Assembly: GCA_028710895.1 (NCBI GenBank)
Contig: JAQTTH010000015.1
Coordinates: 1-64,000, forward strand
Origin: Paludibacter sp.
GTDB taxonomy: Bacteria; Bacteroidota; Bacteroidia; Bacteroidales; Paludibacteraceae
DNA length: 64,000 nt
Direction: 5' to 3'
Below are positions 42,677-51,585 of the stretch, piece after piece. The notes under the pieces were generated by a model. The model was given only the letters and a program-made list of their open reading frames with translations. It was not told the origin of the DNA and ran no database searches. Made by a program: the position numbers and the translations under genes. Each line of letters opens with the position of its first letter. Within the stretch, counting starts at the first letter, position 1.

Positions 42677-42951
42677 ATTGTATTCGTCTTATTTTTCTTT
42701 TTTTTAAGCTGCCGCCTAACAATTTATATCGTTACCTTGGTAACCTTATATAAACTTTAGCTTGTGGTTATTTTACAATTAATTATCTGTCAACAAGCCT
42801 CTTGTAATTTCAATATATATTTAACAAAGGTGCTCTTACAGGATTTTAACCGGGCAATTCTGATTGTTGCTTTGATAGTTTCGTTTATTTCCTCTCCAAA
42901 GATAAATACTCTTTTTTAATTAACCTAATTAAATGGTGGGTATTTGCATAA

Positions 42952-42984
42952 ATTCCTCCAATAAGCTGTTGTTATTGGAGGAAT
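42952..42984 (-). terminator. Strong hairpin downstream of the gene at 43024
   Basis: ATTCCTCCAATAA pairs perfectly with TTATTGGAGGAAT around a 7-base loop. It lies just past the stop of the minus-strand gene. No T-run is seen on that strand, so it may be a stabilising 3' structure. The rest of the 347-bp gap (42677-43023) holds only the palindrome GTTACCTTGGTAAC and AT-rich sequence. Confidence 0.65.
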
Positions 42985-43023
42985 TATGGGTGAGAGCGTG
43001 TGTAGTGATAGCGAACAGATTGT

Positions 43024-43935
43024 TTATATCTTTTCGAGGGCTATATCTACATTGCACAGTTCGTCCCAGCGCACAGTGAGTGTAACTACCTGTGTTTTGA
43101 AACCCACTTTGCTTACCGAGATATCGTAAATGCCTTCGGCCAGCGATTTAATCTGGAAGCCCCCTTTGGCTGCTGTTTCCTTTGCCATTACAGCTTCGGC
43201 TTGTCCGGTAAGTCGGAATGTAAGCAGAGCATAAGGTATTGGCTTTCCGTTAACAGCTTCCATCACATTGCCCTGCACCTGTATAGAGGTGATACCCTGC
43301 GGTATTATCCGGCGTGCGTTTTTGTAGCCTGTATAAAAAATGGGTTCGGTGAGCCGTACTATTTCTACCACCGAGTCGATATTGTCAATGGCTTCGTCGG
43401 CCATTTCAAATCCGAGCGATCCGAGCAATATTTTTTCTCTGCCCCACAATTGGCTCTGCCGTGGAAGGGGAATCGCAATTTTGTAATCTTCGATAGTAGC
43501 TCCAAATTTAATTTGGCTTTCGGCTGTAAGTCCGTAAAGAGCCAGATTGGATAGATTGGCATCAATGCGACCCTTTAAACCACTGGCAGCATCTACCAAA
43601 TCTAATGCCGACAAATGCCGGAGGTCTGTTTTCGTAAATTTTGTTTCGGCCAGTAATACACTGTCGCGTATGTACTTTGCATACGCCTGTATTTTGCCCG
43701 AAGCATCTATAGTAGCCTGAATAAGCAATTCTCTGTACTCTTGTTTGCTTTCAGCTACGCCCGTAGAGTCGATTGACTGTTCCTGGCTGTTGTTCTGAAT
43801 CTGAAGAATAGCAGCATCGAGTGCCGCCATAAATTCAGGAAAATTGGGAAGCTTGGCTGTAATTTCCGGATTTGCCAATAGAAAAATCCGAACCGTCAAA
43901 TACATCTTTAGCTTCGATTGTTGTTTGCCGTTCAT
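43024..43935 (-). CDS. Hypothetical protein with C-terminal carboxypeptidase-regulatory-like domain
   Basis: A 303-residue protein. Residues ~1-205 are mainly helical with no known family. Residues ~215-303 form a carboxypeptidase-regulatory-like beta sandwich: IQVQGNVMEAVNGKPIPYAL, GGFQIKSLAEGIYDISVSKV and GFKTQVVTLTV. Such domains are usually surface or periplasmic in Bacteroidota, yet no signal peptide is seen here, so the protein may be cytoplasmic or exported by other means. It stands alone; downstream is a strong hairpin, upstream an AT-rich gap and a repeat array. Confidence 0.65.
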   Translation of the reverse strand: MNGKQQSKLKMYLTVRIFLLANPEITAKLPNFPEFMAALDAAILQIQNNSQEQSIDSTGVAESKQEYRELLIQATIDASGKIQAYAKYIRDSVLLAETKFTKTDLRHLSALDLVDAASGLKGRIDANLSNLALYGLTAESQIKFGATIEDYKIAIPLPRQSQLWGREKILLGSLGFEMADEAIDNIDSVVEIVRLTEPIFYTGYKNARRIIPQGITSIQVQGNVMEAVNGKPIPYALLTFRLTGQAEAVMAKETAAKGGFQIKSLAEGIYDISVSKVGFKTQVVTLTVRWDELCNVDIALEKI

Positions 43936-44227
43936 GCTTTTTTATTTTTAAATTAATACTGGTGAATATTCTTTGTTATGTTGTGTAAGCTAATAATTCG
44001 TTTTTCGTCTTAAAATTAACGGAACAAATATAAATATGTTTATTAAATTGTGCAAATAATATTTTTTCCTGTAATAAAAATTACAGCCATTCAGGCCTAA
44101 TTGTTATATTTAACTAGCCGTTAATCATTAAGATATAAAATGTATATTATTCGTTAATTTAGAATATTTCTAAATTAAAATAGTCCATATCAGGGTTAAA
44201 ATGACCCAAAATCAGACACTTTTTCAT

Positions 44228-44634
44228 GTTATACGCTACTGCTTAGCGCGTTGTACGGCAATGCATTATGACTTATACGGCTGTGTATTCTGTCTTATAC
44301 GCTATCGTTGGTTGTCTTGTACGCTGGCATGCTATATCTTGTACGCCGAAACGCTATATCTTGTACGGTGGTACGCTATAGTATGTATGGAGGTGTGCTA
44401 TGTATGTTACGATACTGTTGTATATACTGTACGCTACCGTGCTACGTTGGTTCGTTACTGTGCTTATATATAACTTTGCGGTAAGTGGTGCTGTACGGTA
44501 TTGTCAATGGGTAGGTCATGTGAGGTCAATCAGGCAGTATGCATAGGTCAATCAGACAGTACGTGCTAGTCAATCAGACAGTATGCCGCAGTCCGACACC
44601 CTGTACGTTCAGGTCGAATAGTATAAATGCAGGG
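44228..44634. repeat. Degenerate tandem array of 22-bp units
   Basis: At least ten consecutive units with a period of 22 bp (one of 21) start at 44228. They share the head (C/G)TT(A/G)TACG and a tail CGCTATA- or TGCTAT-like. A second block at 44524-44634 has five units starting (G)GTCAATCAG.CAGTA with period 22-23. Between them is unclassified sequence. Conservation is limited to short anchors. An open frame spans part of it (44201-44473) but is Tyr/Cys-rich and repeat-derived, so it is not called a gene. Together with 43936-44227 (AT-rich, nothing seen), this explains the 827-bp gap. Confidence 0.8.
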
Positions 44635-44762
44635 GTGCAATAGTATTTCCGCACAGGTTCAATAAGCTGTCGGGTACAACCACACAGGCTATCAGCATCA
44701 TTCAACATGCTTGTACGGACTATGAAACAGCTCAAAACGGAGACATTAAGCCCGGAGAATGC

Positions 44763-44921
44763 CTATTCCTCTGCATTGTTGGTGGTGTAGCTTGCAATAA
44801 AAAGAATGATTCCCAGTATGGCAATGATGTGTATGTACGGAAACCGATCGAAGATAAAGAACAATAGCATCCAACTGACTATCAGAATTAATGCTGCAAT
44901 AAAGAATATTTTTGATAACAT
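44763..44921 (-). CDS. Small two-helix membrane protein (52 residues)
   Basis: Reading the minus strand from ATG 44921 gives a 52-residue protein that begins MLSKIFFIAALILIVSWMLL. It has a first helix at ~4-24, a short turn with FDRFPYIH, a second helix at ~30-45 and a polar tail SYTTNNAEE. The plan matches the other small membrane proteins of the window (34680, 53101). An open frame with such a clean helix-turn-helix hydropathy pattern is unlikely by chance. There is no shared operator. The family is not firmly recognised. Confidence 0.6.
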   Translation of the reverse strand: MLSKIFFIAALILIVSWMLLFFIFDRFPYIHIIAILGIILFIASYTTNNAEE

Positions 44922-44957
44922 GCTGTTTAGTTATTAGTTAGTTGAATAGTTAGTTGC

Positions 44958-45194
44958 ATAGAATGGAACGCTGATAAACACTGATTTTGCTGATGTTTAC
45001 GGATAATAATTATACTGATTCAAATACAGATTAAAGTCATGCAAGCATGACTGATAAGACTATAATTCGTTGCAAATGATTAACTGCGTTGATCTGCAAT
45101 TCCGATTTATCGGAATCAGCAATTAGCGACCAAAGGGAGATAATTTAAATCCGTTATAAATCCGCTTTACCAGCGAAAATCTGCGTTCTATTCT
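44958..45194. repeat. Dispersed imperfect inverted repeat, copy 1
   Basis: The unit begins ATAGAATGGAACGCTGATAA and ends ATCTGCGTTCTATTCT-like. Its outer arms are inverted, and partly self-complementary blocks (TCATGCAAGCATGA) lie inside. A related unit occupies 51216-51405. The 296-bp gap 44922-45217 holds no gene. Confidence 0.65.
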
Positions 45195-45217
45195 TATACT
45201 TTAGTTAAGAGTCCGTC

Positions 45218-48200
45218 CTATATTCCCATGCTTATTTTTCCGGGATTTGTAAAGTCTATATTGAACACAATACGTATCCTGTTTTTGATTGATCCGGTGC
45301 AAGCCAGTACGTTGTTTGTTACAAGTAGCGGCAGATAAATCTCGGCGAAATTCCAGATACCAACTTTGAGTCCGGCTTCGGCAAAGAACGGTGAGTTATT
45401 GCCTGCCCCCGTACCATGATCGTTCAACAGCAGGTTTACGAAAGGCTTTACCCCTACCCTGCCGGCTTTTCCGGGCAAATTGCTCGACAACGACAGCGAT
45501 ACCAACCACTTGCTGTAGCCAAGCATCCCGTTTACAGGTGATACCAACCCACCTTCCGAAACCGTCATTTGGCGCGAGAAAACGGTTGTGGGGTACACTC
45601 CAAACCTGTCGGGGAAAGTGCCGTCGTAGAGGTATAACTCCCGCCCGCTTCGCCCTGCCGGTGCCAGATTGTACACAGCGTTCGAAGCCGTATTGCTTAG
45701 TACCGCTCCGGCAAACAGGCGCACTTCCAGTCCGTTGGCTCTGCCTGTATAGCTTAGCTTGTAGTTGCAATCAATGGCAGCTTTCTGATAGGTTTTACCC
45801 GACTCGAATGACAGCAACATGTTGTATGGGTTCACCAAACTTGTTTTTTCCACTGTATACCCCAACTGAATGTAGGGGTTCATTCGGGCATTCAGTCCGT
45901 TTTCTATTTCAGATAGGTCGGATGCAAGCAGATATCGGACGTATGCCCGTTGGCGTATGGGGTTTGTTACAGTCACAGGCCTGAAATGAATATTCAGTCC
46001 GGCACTCAGTTTACGATAGAGCTGACCGCCCGGTGCGCCAAATTGCAGACCCTCCAGGGTGATTTTTGCCAACCGTATAGTCTTATTGTTTGGCGTAATA
46101 TTATATCCAATGCGTCCGTAGCCTACTATGGTTGAGTTACTAAAGGTGTAGAAAGGCATAAGGAAATATTCCAGCGGTTTTGGTATAACAATGCCGTTAC
46201 TAAGCGCAACCCCCACCATAATTCCTGTTTCCTGATTCCAGTTTGCCACAGGCATATACATCAGCGCATGTTTCTCCGGATCTTCGATACTAAGCAACAG
46301 CTGTGGTTGCAGGGCACTGGCCTTGGGAAAAATACCACTAGTGCGAATGTGATTGTTTTGGCGGTCGACTAAGGGCATCACGTGATCGGGATCTATCCTG
46401 AATTCGGTATAATGCTGAGGCGGTGTGTTGATCCACTGTTCGCCCGCGAAGCCGTTAATCCACTTTCGGGCACACACGGTGTCGCCACTCAAAGCACCCA
46501 GTTGGAATGGCGCATTGAGTTCACCCACATTCCGTATAAGTAATTGCTTGTTTTCGTACCGAATGATTTTATAGTCTATCTGCTTTGTAGTGCCTATCAG
46601 ATCGTCGAAAAACCAGTTCATATCTTGTTGGGCGTGCAGTTCAAACTTGTTACGCAGGTTGTCGGGTTGCGGGTGTTTAAACTTCCACTCCCTGTAATAA
46701 TCCTTTATGATTGCATCGAAAGTGGAATCGCCCAAATAGGCTCTCAGGTAATTAAAACTAATGGCTGCTTTGCTGTATGGAAAAAGGTTGTACCCATTAG
46801 CATCGTAATCGGTCGAACTCAGGTTTATTGGTTGTTCGTTATTGCTACGGGCAGCCATAAGCCATTCAAGCTCCATTGTGCGTTGCTCAGGCAATTGGTC
46901 TATCTGAAGGAACTTTGCCTGCGATTCCTTTTTGAGGTAGTTCTGCCATAATTTTCTGCCGGGGTACCGTTTGGTGAGGTAGCGCACTTCGTAAGCCGTT
47001 GTCATACCTTCGTCCATATACGGAAACCGGCGCTCGTTGGAACCCAATGCACCGTAAAACCAATTGTGACAGGCTTCGTGCGCTATCACTTTGTCGAGCG
47101 AATAAGCATCTTTTGTGAGTCCAATTACCGTAATGCCGGGATATTCCATTCCCAAACCGGCATTGAGCGCACTTTGCACAGCGGTGAAACTGTTGTAGGG
47201 ATAATCGCCAATCCAGGCCGAGAAGTCAAGAATGGCATTGTCGATATACGGAATGGCATTTCTCCACAAACCCGATTGCTGATTGGTAAACATAAGCCGG
47301 GTTGTTACTTCCTTTCCCGAGCCGGGTAGCGTAACTTTACTCTTCAACACATGAAACCGTTTGTCGGCAAACCAGGCAAAATCGTGCAGGTTGTTGCCCC
47401 GGTAATCCAGCGTCTTGGTTTGCAATGCTGATGGTGGAAAATTGGTTCTCCCCAGTCGGGCTGCTTTTATCCAGGTAGTATCGGCAGCCAGGCTATCGAG
47501 CATGGCGGTTTCCCGGGTGTTTTGGAGGTCACCACTGGCACCCACTATGTAGTTTTGGGGCAGGGTAATGTGTACGTCGAAGCTTCCAAACTCCGAATAA
47601 AACTCCCCCTGATCGAGGTAAGGCATCGGGTGCCAACCGGTTTGGTCGTACACAGCGGGCTTGGGGTACCATTGCGATACCTGATACGATTCGCCGATAT
47701 GCCCAAGTCGGGAAGTAACTCCTTTTGGAATCTTTACGTGAAAGGGAGTTGATATGATGATGTGGTCGCCCTGAACCAGGGGTTTATTCAGCAGTATCAA
47801 ACAAATGTCGGGCTGGCCCGGAAGTAAGTTCCACCGCACTGCCACATTATCAACCTCAAAGTTCAACGAATCGATATACCCTCTCAGGGCAGGGTCGTTG
47901 AACAAACGCTCTTTTCCCCGCGTAGTGAATAGTTGTTTGGCCAAATCGGTTTTATTGTTGGAATAGGCATTGGGCCACAGATGAAAGTATAACTGCCGGA
48001 GTGTGTCGGGCGAATTGTTGATATATTCTACTTCCTCGTAAGCACTCAGCTCATGTGTTTTATCGTGCAGAGTAACCCTTATGTTGTAATTCACTGTTTG
48101 TTGAAAATACTCCACGGCGTAAGCCTGTGAGGACATGACACCTAATGCAATACACAGTAATATCAACCGGATGCGTGTAATGAGAATGATATATGGTCTG

Positions 48201-48259
48201 GAATGTTTCACGGGTAGGCAGTTATATGCTAATATTGATTTGATTACTGATTTTATCAT
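45218..48259 (-). CDS. M1 family metallopeptidase
   Basis: A 1013-residue exported zinc aminopeptidase-type protein from ATG 48259; a longer frame from a TTG at 48292 is less likely. The hydrophobic segment RLILLCIALGVMSSQAYA (~30-50) is probably the signal peptide. The M1 domain contains the zinc motif HEACHNW followed by the third ligand in MDEGMTTAYE, and the substrate-side GLGMEYPGITVIG segment (in place of GAMEN). The C-terminal ~450 residues form a beta-rich domain, perhaps a barrel, ending DFTNPGKISMGI. This large form with a C-terminal barrel-like part occurs in Bacteroidota. GC content is higher than in the neighbouring repeats. It is monocistronic. Confidence 0.88.
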   Translation of the reverse strand: MIKSVIKSILAYNCLPVKHSRPYIILITRIRLILLCIALGVMSSQAYAVEYFQQTVNYNIRVTLHDKTHELSAYEEVEYINNSPDTLRQLYFHLWPNAYSNNKTDLAKQLFTTRGKERLFNDPALRGYIDSLNFEVDNVAVRWNLLPGQPDICLILLNKPLVQGDHIIISTPFHVKIPKGVTSRLGHIGESYQVSQWYPKPAVYDQTGWHPMPYLDQGEFYSEFGSFDVHITLPQNYIVGASGDLQNTRETAMLDSLAADTTWIKAARLGRTNFPPSALQTKTLDYRGNNLHDFAWFADKRFHVLKSKVTLPGSGKEVTTRLMFTNQQSGLWRNAIPYIDNAILDFSAWIGDYPYNSFTAVQSALNAGLGMEYPGITVIGLTKDAYSLDKVIAHEACHNWFYGALGSNERRFPYMDEGMTTAYEVRYLTKRYPGRKLWQNYLKKESQAKFLQIDQLPEQRTMELEWLMAARSNNEQPINLSSTDYDANGYNLFPYSKAAISFNYLRAYLGDSTFDAIIKDYYREWKFKHPQPDNLRNKFELHAQQDMNWFFDDLIGTTKQIDYKIIRYENKQLLIRNVGELNAPFQLGALSGDTVCARKWINGFAGEQWINTPPQHYTEFRIDPDHVMPLVDRQNNHIRTSGIFPKASALQPQLLLSIEDPEKHALMYMPVANWNQETGIMVGVALSNGIVIPKPLEYFLMPFYTFSNSTIVGYGRIGYNITPNNKTIRLAKITLEGLQFGAPGGQLYRKLSAGLNIHFRPVTVTNPIRQRAYVRYLLASDLSEIENGLNARMNPYIQLGYTVEKTSLVNPYNMLLSFESGKTYQKAAIDCNYKLSYTGRANGLEVRLFAGAVLSNTASNAVYNLAPAGRSGRELYLYDGTFPDRFGVYPTTVFSRQMTVSEGGLVSPVNGMLGYSKWLVSLSLSSNLPGKAGRVGVKPFVNLLLNDHGTGAGNNSPFFAEAGLKVGIWNFAEIYLPLLVTNNVLACTGSIKNRIRIVFNIDFTNPGKISMGI

Positions 48260-48330
48260 GAATACTGTGAAGATATTTAAATGAAAAATCAATCTTTTGA
48301 AGGGTATTTTATCAGTTTGTAACTACTTAG

Positions 48331-48487
48331 ATGACAGAGCTACGCTCCTTTGGACTTTCCTTCAAACTGTATTTTACAAAGATTGCAGGGCTAAAGCCCC
48401 TTTAATATATTGATTAAGCAGCGTAGCTGTGATATCTTTGTAGAACTATGATTGCAAAATGGATATTCAGGGGCGTAGCCCTGTCAT
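48331..48487. repeat. Palindromic intergenic element
   Basis: ATGACAGAGCTACGCTCCTT at the left is inverted with AGGGGCGTAGCCCTGTCAT at the right. TACAAAGAT/ATCTTTGTA and GGGCTAAAGCCC palindromes lie inside. No open frame. This is a REP-like dispersed element in the 683-bp gap 48260-48942. Confidence 0.65.
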
Positions 48488-48666
48488 CTTGATATTGAAA
48501 GTTTTATTCAAACAGATATTCATTTGATTCTTTTATTGAAAGCCCGAAGGATATTATTTCAAATATCCTAATCCGCCAGTTGGCAGACTTGGGGTAATTT
48601 ATTCATATCTGGTTATTTATGAAAATAATTATCCGCATAGCGTCCTAATTGTTCTGGTATTTCATC

Positions 48667-48698
48667 CACTGTCAGAATCGTACCGACTGCTGACAGGG
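48667..48698. repeat. CTGTCAG/CTGACAG hairpin element
   Basis: CACTGTCAG...CTGCTGACAGGG forms a small hairpin. Related hairpins with a CTTCGACCGCTGACAGG core lie at 56463-56572, so this is a dispersed intergenic family. GGTCGAAAGACCC and CAGTCAGTAG follow downstream. Nothing else is seen between 48700 and 48942. Confidence 0.55.
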
Positions 48699-48942
48699 AT
48701 AAGATAACTCTGACTGCGGTCGAAAGACCCAGTCAGTAGTTAAATAGATTAAATATGACACATTGAGGATAATCATTTACTAAAATAGAGTTCTGTAATA
48801 CCTACAGAACTCTACATTACCGGAAAGCTTCAGACTATATTTGTGTTAGTTGCAATTGCTGACTAATAGTATCTGTGTCATTCAATAAACGAACTATGAA
48901 TCCTGAGGATGATAAATCATGAAAGGTTTTCCGGATATACTA

Positions 48943-49263
48943 TTAAAGGATAATCAACAAAAGAATGATGATCAGGATAGTGCTTCCGCCTACATAAAGG
49001 TATACACCATCTTTGTGCATAGTTGCTTTAATGTCTTTTACTTCGTTTTTCAATTCAGTTTTTTCACTCACTGTCATTTCCGATTTATCCATATCGCGAA
49101 TTTCTTCAACACGTGCACGGTAAGTGCTTATTTCTTCTTCTGTTAGTTTGCTGTTAGGCTCGGTAGAAGTTTCAGTTGGTTTTGTCGTACCTGCAGTTGC
49201 AAATGCTGGTAATGCACTCAACGAGAATATCGCTAACAGTGCAAGAAAAATTGTTTTTTTCAT
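48943..49263 (-). CDS. Small exported protein with C-terminal membrane helix
   Basis: A 106-residue protein from ATG 49263. It has a signal peptide MKKTIFLALLAIFSLSALPA (cleaved near AFA), a Thr/Glu-rich linker, a charged helical part (~30-85, EEEISTYRARVEEIRDMDKS, SEKTELKNEVKD) and a very hydrophobic C-terminal helix (STILIIILLLIIL). Longer frames upstream (to 49365) fall in the promoter and are discarded. It carries the shared operator on the minus strand (site 14). It is recognisable as a recurrent Bacteroidota family without known function. Anchoring in the inner membrane facing the periplasm is likely. Confidence 0.78.
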   Translation of the reverse strand: MKKTIFLALLAIFSLSALPAFATAGTTKPTETSTEPNSKLTEEEISTYRARVEEIRDMDKSEMTVSEKTELKNEVKDIKATMHKDGVYLYVGGSTILIIILLLIIL

Positions 49264-49301
49264 TTTCAAATGTTTTAAATTAGTTGTGTAATTGATCGAT
49301 G

Positions 49302-49367
49302 TAAAAGTAGTGGGTTCGTTATCGTGAATTATTACACAATTCTGAAAATGAGTTACATAATTCACAG
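49302..49367 (-). promoter_or_regulatory. Shared operator and -7 box, minus strand (site 14)
   Basis: On the minus strand CTGTGAATTATGTAAC is followed by GAATTGTGTAAT. The cores occupy 49352-49357 and 49331-49336 (21 bp), with TTTA at 49305-49302 after 25 bp (CTACTTTTA). Confidence 0.84.
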
Positions 49368-49380
49368 CAAGGGGAAATTA

Positions 49381-49452
49381 ATTTATAATTCATAATGCAC
49401 AATGCATAATTTGAAACTCTCCACTATTCATTGTGAATTATGAATTATAAAT
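49381..49452. repeat. Long hairpin between divergent operators
   Basis: ATTTATAATTCATAATGCACAATG at 49381-49404 (cited as one arm) pairs almost perfectly with the arm at 49429-49452. It sits between sites 14 and 15 and could insulate the two promoters. Confidence 0.7.
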
Positions 49453-49466
49453 TATGAATTGAATAC

Positions 49467-49532
49467 ATGTGAATCATGTAACTTATACCTAAAGTTGTGT
49501 AACTCTCCGGGAGTTGCACTCAACTACCTTTG
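49467..49532 (+). promoter_or_regulatory. Shared operator and -7 box (site 15, secreted DUF3494)
   Basis: CATGTGAATCATGTAAC-type distal half is followed by AAGTTGTGTAAC. The cores lie at 49477 and 49498 (21 bp), with TTTG at 49529-49532 after 25 bp (CTACCTTTG). Confidence 0.87.
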
Positions 49533-49572
49533 TTTCGCTGTTGAGATTCATCAATAGCACAAAAAAACAAAC

Positions 49573-51189
49573 ATGAAAACAAAACTACTTATTAGATTAA
49601 CAGCAGCATTTCTGTTATTAATACCGAATGTAAGTTTCGGACAAACAATCAACCTGGGTACCGCAGCTAATTTTGTGCTGTTCTCAACCAATGGTGCAGT
49701 AAGTAATACCGGCATTTCGCAGATTACCGGAAACGTAGGAACAAATAATGGTTCAAGTACTGCCTTTGGCAATGTAAATGGTGTAATGCATGACAATGAT
49801 GGAACAAGCGCACAATGTGCTGCCGACTTGCTCATTGCCTATAATCAATTAAAGAGTGCTATCCCAACCGATTTTATTGCTCCCTTAATGGGCAATGGTG
49901 TTACACTGTTTGCGGGTGTATACTCGGTAGATGGAGCAGCAACCCTAAGCAATGAACTTACTCTTGATGCCAAGAACGACCCGAATGCACAATTTATATT
50001 CCAGATTGCCGGATCGCTTTCAACAGGAGCAGCTTCCAAAGTCACACTCATAAACGGTGCTTTGGCTTGTAATGTGTTTTGGAAAGTGGAAGGTTTGGTA
50101 AGCATGGCTTCTACTACTTCAATGAAAGGAACTATTATTGCCAACAATGCGGCACTTATTATAAGCACCGGTTCTAAACTCGAAGGTAGAGCGCTTTCTA
50201 CTGCCGGAGCAATTACTATTGATGGTGTATTGGCTTATACGCCTGTTGGTTGTGGAAGTGCTGTTCATTTAGGTCCTAAAGCACCCGACCTGGCTACTAC
50301 TGCTTGTTATGTATTGTTCTCTACAAACGGAGCAGTTACAAACTCAGGCATTACAACTCTTAAAGGCGATGTGGGCACTAATGTAGGCTTAACTACCGGT
50401 TTCGATGCTTTATTGACAAACGGTGCTATTCACCCTATACCCGACCTTTCGACTGCACAGGCAGCTGCCGATTTGCTGAATGTCTATAATTATCTGAATG
50501 TATTACCACACGATATTGAACTGCTTTATCCTGCACAATTTGGTCGTGGTTTGGTACTTACACCTCACACATACCTGATGAATGCTGCCGCGCAACTAAC
50601 AGATACTGTATTTCTGAATGCCGAAGGCAATGCCAATGCTGTGTTTATTATTCAGATAAACGGAGCACTCAGTACAAGTACCTATGCCAATGTGGTTCTG
50701 ATGAATGGAACACAGTCTAAAAACGTTTTCTGGAAAGTAGAAGGTGCTGTAAACATCAACAACTATTCAACTTTCAGAGGAACACTCATAAGCAATAATG
50801 GTGCTCTGGGAGCAATAAATACAGGCGTTATGCTTGACGGACGCGCTCTTACTACCAATGGAGCACTAAATACAACTGCTATAACAGCCATTATGCCTGC
50901 TGGTTGTACCAAAACTGGGTTAAACGATGTACTGACTTTGAATAGCGCCATTACAATTGCCCCCAATCCAATTGGAGTTAATACTACGATTACAATAAAC
51001 GATGTCAACAAAGTGATGAATTACAACCTGAAGATTTATAATGCCCTGGGAAAAGAAGTGATTAATACTGTTTTGACCCAACATGTAACTTCGCTTGATA
51101 CAAAAGAACTTCATTCCGGAATCTATTTCTACAAAGTAATGGATAACAATAAATTTATTCAATCAGGTAAATTAATTTCAAACCAATAG
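49573..51189 (+). CDS. Secreted protein with two DUF3494 domains and a type IX sorting tail
   Basis: A 538-residue protein. A signal peptide (~1-23, ending SFGQ) is followed by a first DUF3494 domain (~24-215, NFVLFSTNGAVSNTGISQIT), then a second (~235-440, CYVLFSTNGAVTNSGITTLK) that is clearly homologous to the first. The C-terminal ~80 residues are a type IX secretion sorting domain, with ITIAPNPIGVNTTITI, YNLKIYNALGKEV and LHSGIYFYKVM, and a Gly/Lys end. It should be exported across the outer membrane and attached to the cell surface or released. DUF3494 members can bind ice or act as adhesins; which applies here is not known. It has its own operator (site 15). Confidence 0.9.
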   Translation: MKTKLLIRLTAAFLLLIPNVSFGQTINLGTAANFVLFSTNGAVSNTGISQITGNVGTNNGSSTAFGNVNGVMHDNDGTSAQCAADLLIAYNQLKSAIPTDFIAPLMGNGVTLFAGVYSVDGAATLSNELTLDAKNDPNAQFIFQIAGSLSTGAASKVTLINGALACNVFWKVEGLVSMASTTSMKGTIIANNAALIISTGSKLEGRALSTAGAITIDGVLAYTPVGCGSAVHLGPKAPDLATTACYVLFSTNGAVTNSGITTLKGDVGTNVGLTTGFDALLTNGAIHPIPDLSTAQAAADLLNVYNYLNVLPHDIELLYPAQFGRGLVLTPHTYLMNAAAQLTDTVFLNAEGNANAVFIIQINGALSTSTYANVVLMNGTQSKNVFWKVEGAVNINNYSTFRGTLISNNGALGAINTGVMLDGRALTTNGALNTTAITAIMPAGCTKTGLNDVLTLNSAITIAPNPIGVNTTITINDVNKVMNYNLKIYNALGKEVINTVLTQHVTSLDTKELHSGIYFYKVMDNNKFIQSGKLISNQ

Positions 51190-51215
51190 AGATTAGTTGT
51201 TTGCTGATTTTGCTT

Positions 51216-51405
51216 GAATAGAACGCGGATAAACGTTGGTTTAGCCGATTTGAAAAACAGATTTTGTCTCGTCTTTGTCGAGATGATATTGATTTAGATT
51301 TGAAATCCGTCACCGATTTATCGCTGATAAAATCCGGAGATTAATCCGTCAACTAAAATTTATATGCGAAAATCCGCTTAATCTGTGTTTATCAGCGTTC
51401 TATTC
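51216..51405. repeat. Dispersed imperfect inverted repeat, copy 2
   Basis: The unit starts GAATAGAACGCGGATAAACG and ends GTTTATCAGCGTTCTATTC; these ends are inverted. Inner paired blocks occur (CTCGTCTTTGTCGAG; CCGATTTATCGCTGAT). It is related to the unit at 44958-45194 and accounts for most of the 396-bp gap 51190-51585. Confidence 0.65.
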
Positions 51406-51483
51406 TTTTTTAATTGCACTACTGAAATTCAATCATACAATTAGAATAACTTGTATAACTACTAATAAACTAATCCGAACAAT

Positions 51484-51549
51484 GTGTGAATGATGTAACT
51501 CTCGGGTGAAATTGTGTAACGCAAACCCCTGAGAAACATCGCACCTTTG
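51484..51549 (+). promoter_or_regulatory. Shared operator and -7 box (site 16, CsbD)
   Basis: GTGTGAATGATGTAAC is followed by AAATTGTGTAAC. The cores lie at 51494 and 51515 (21 bp), with TTTG at 51546-51549 after 25 bp. A near-perfect consensus. Confidence 0.88.
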
Positions 51550-51585
51550 TGAAGTGGAAATTCATTCACATTAAAATATAAAATT

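Noticed and set aside
42113-42723. A true integron
   Set aside because: There is no integrase gene and no full attC fold could be drawn by eye, so only the cassette-like ends are reported.
44201-44473. A 90-residue Tyr/Cys-rich open frame
   Set aside because: It spans the degenerate 22-bp repeat array; its composition is explained by the repeat and there is no ribosome site or family.
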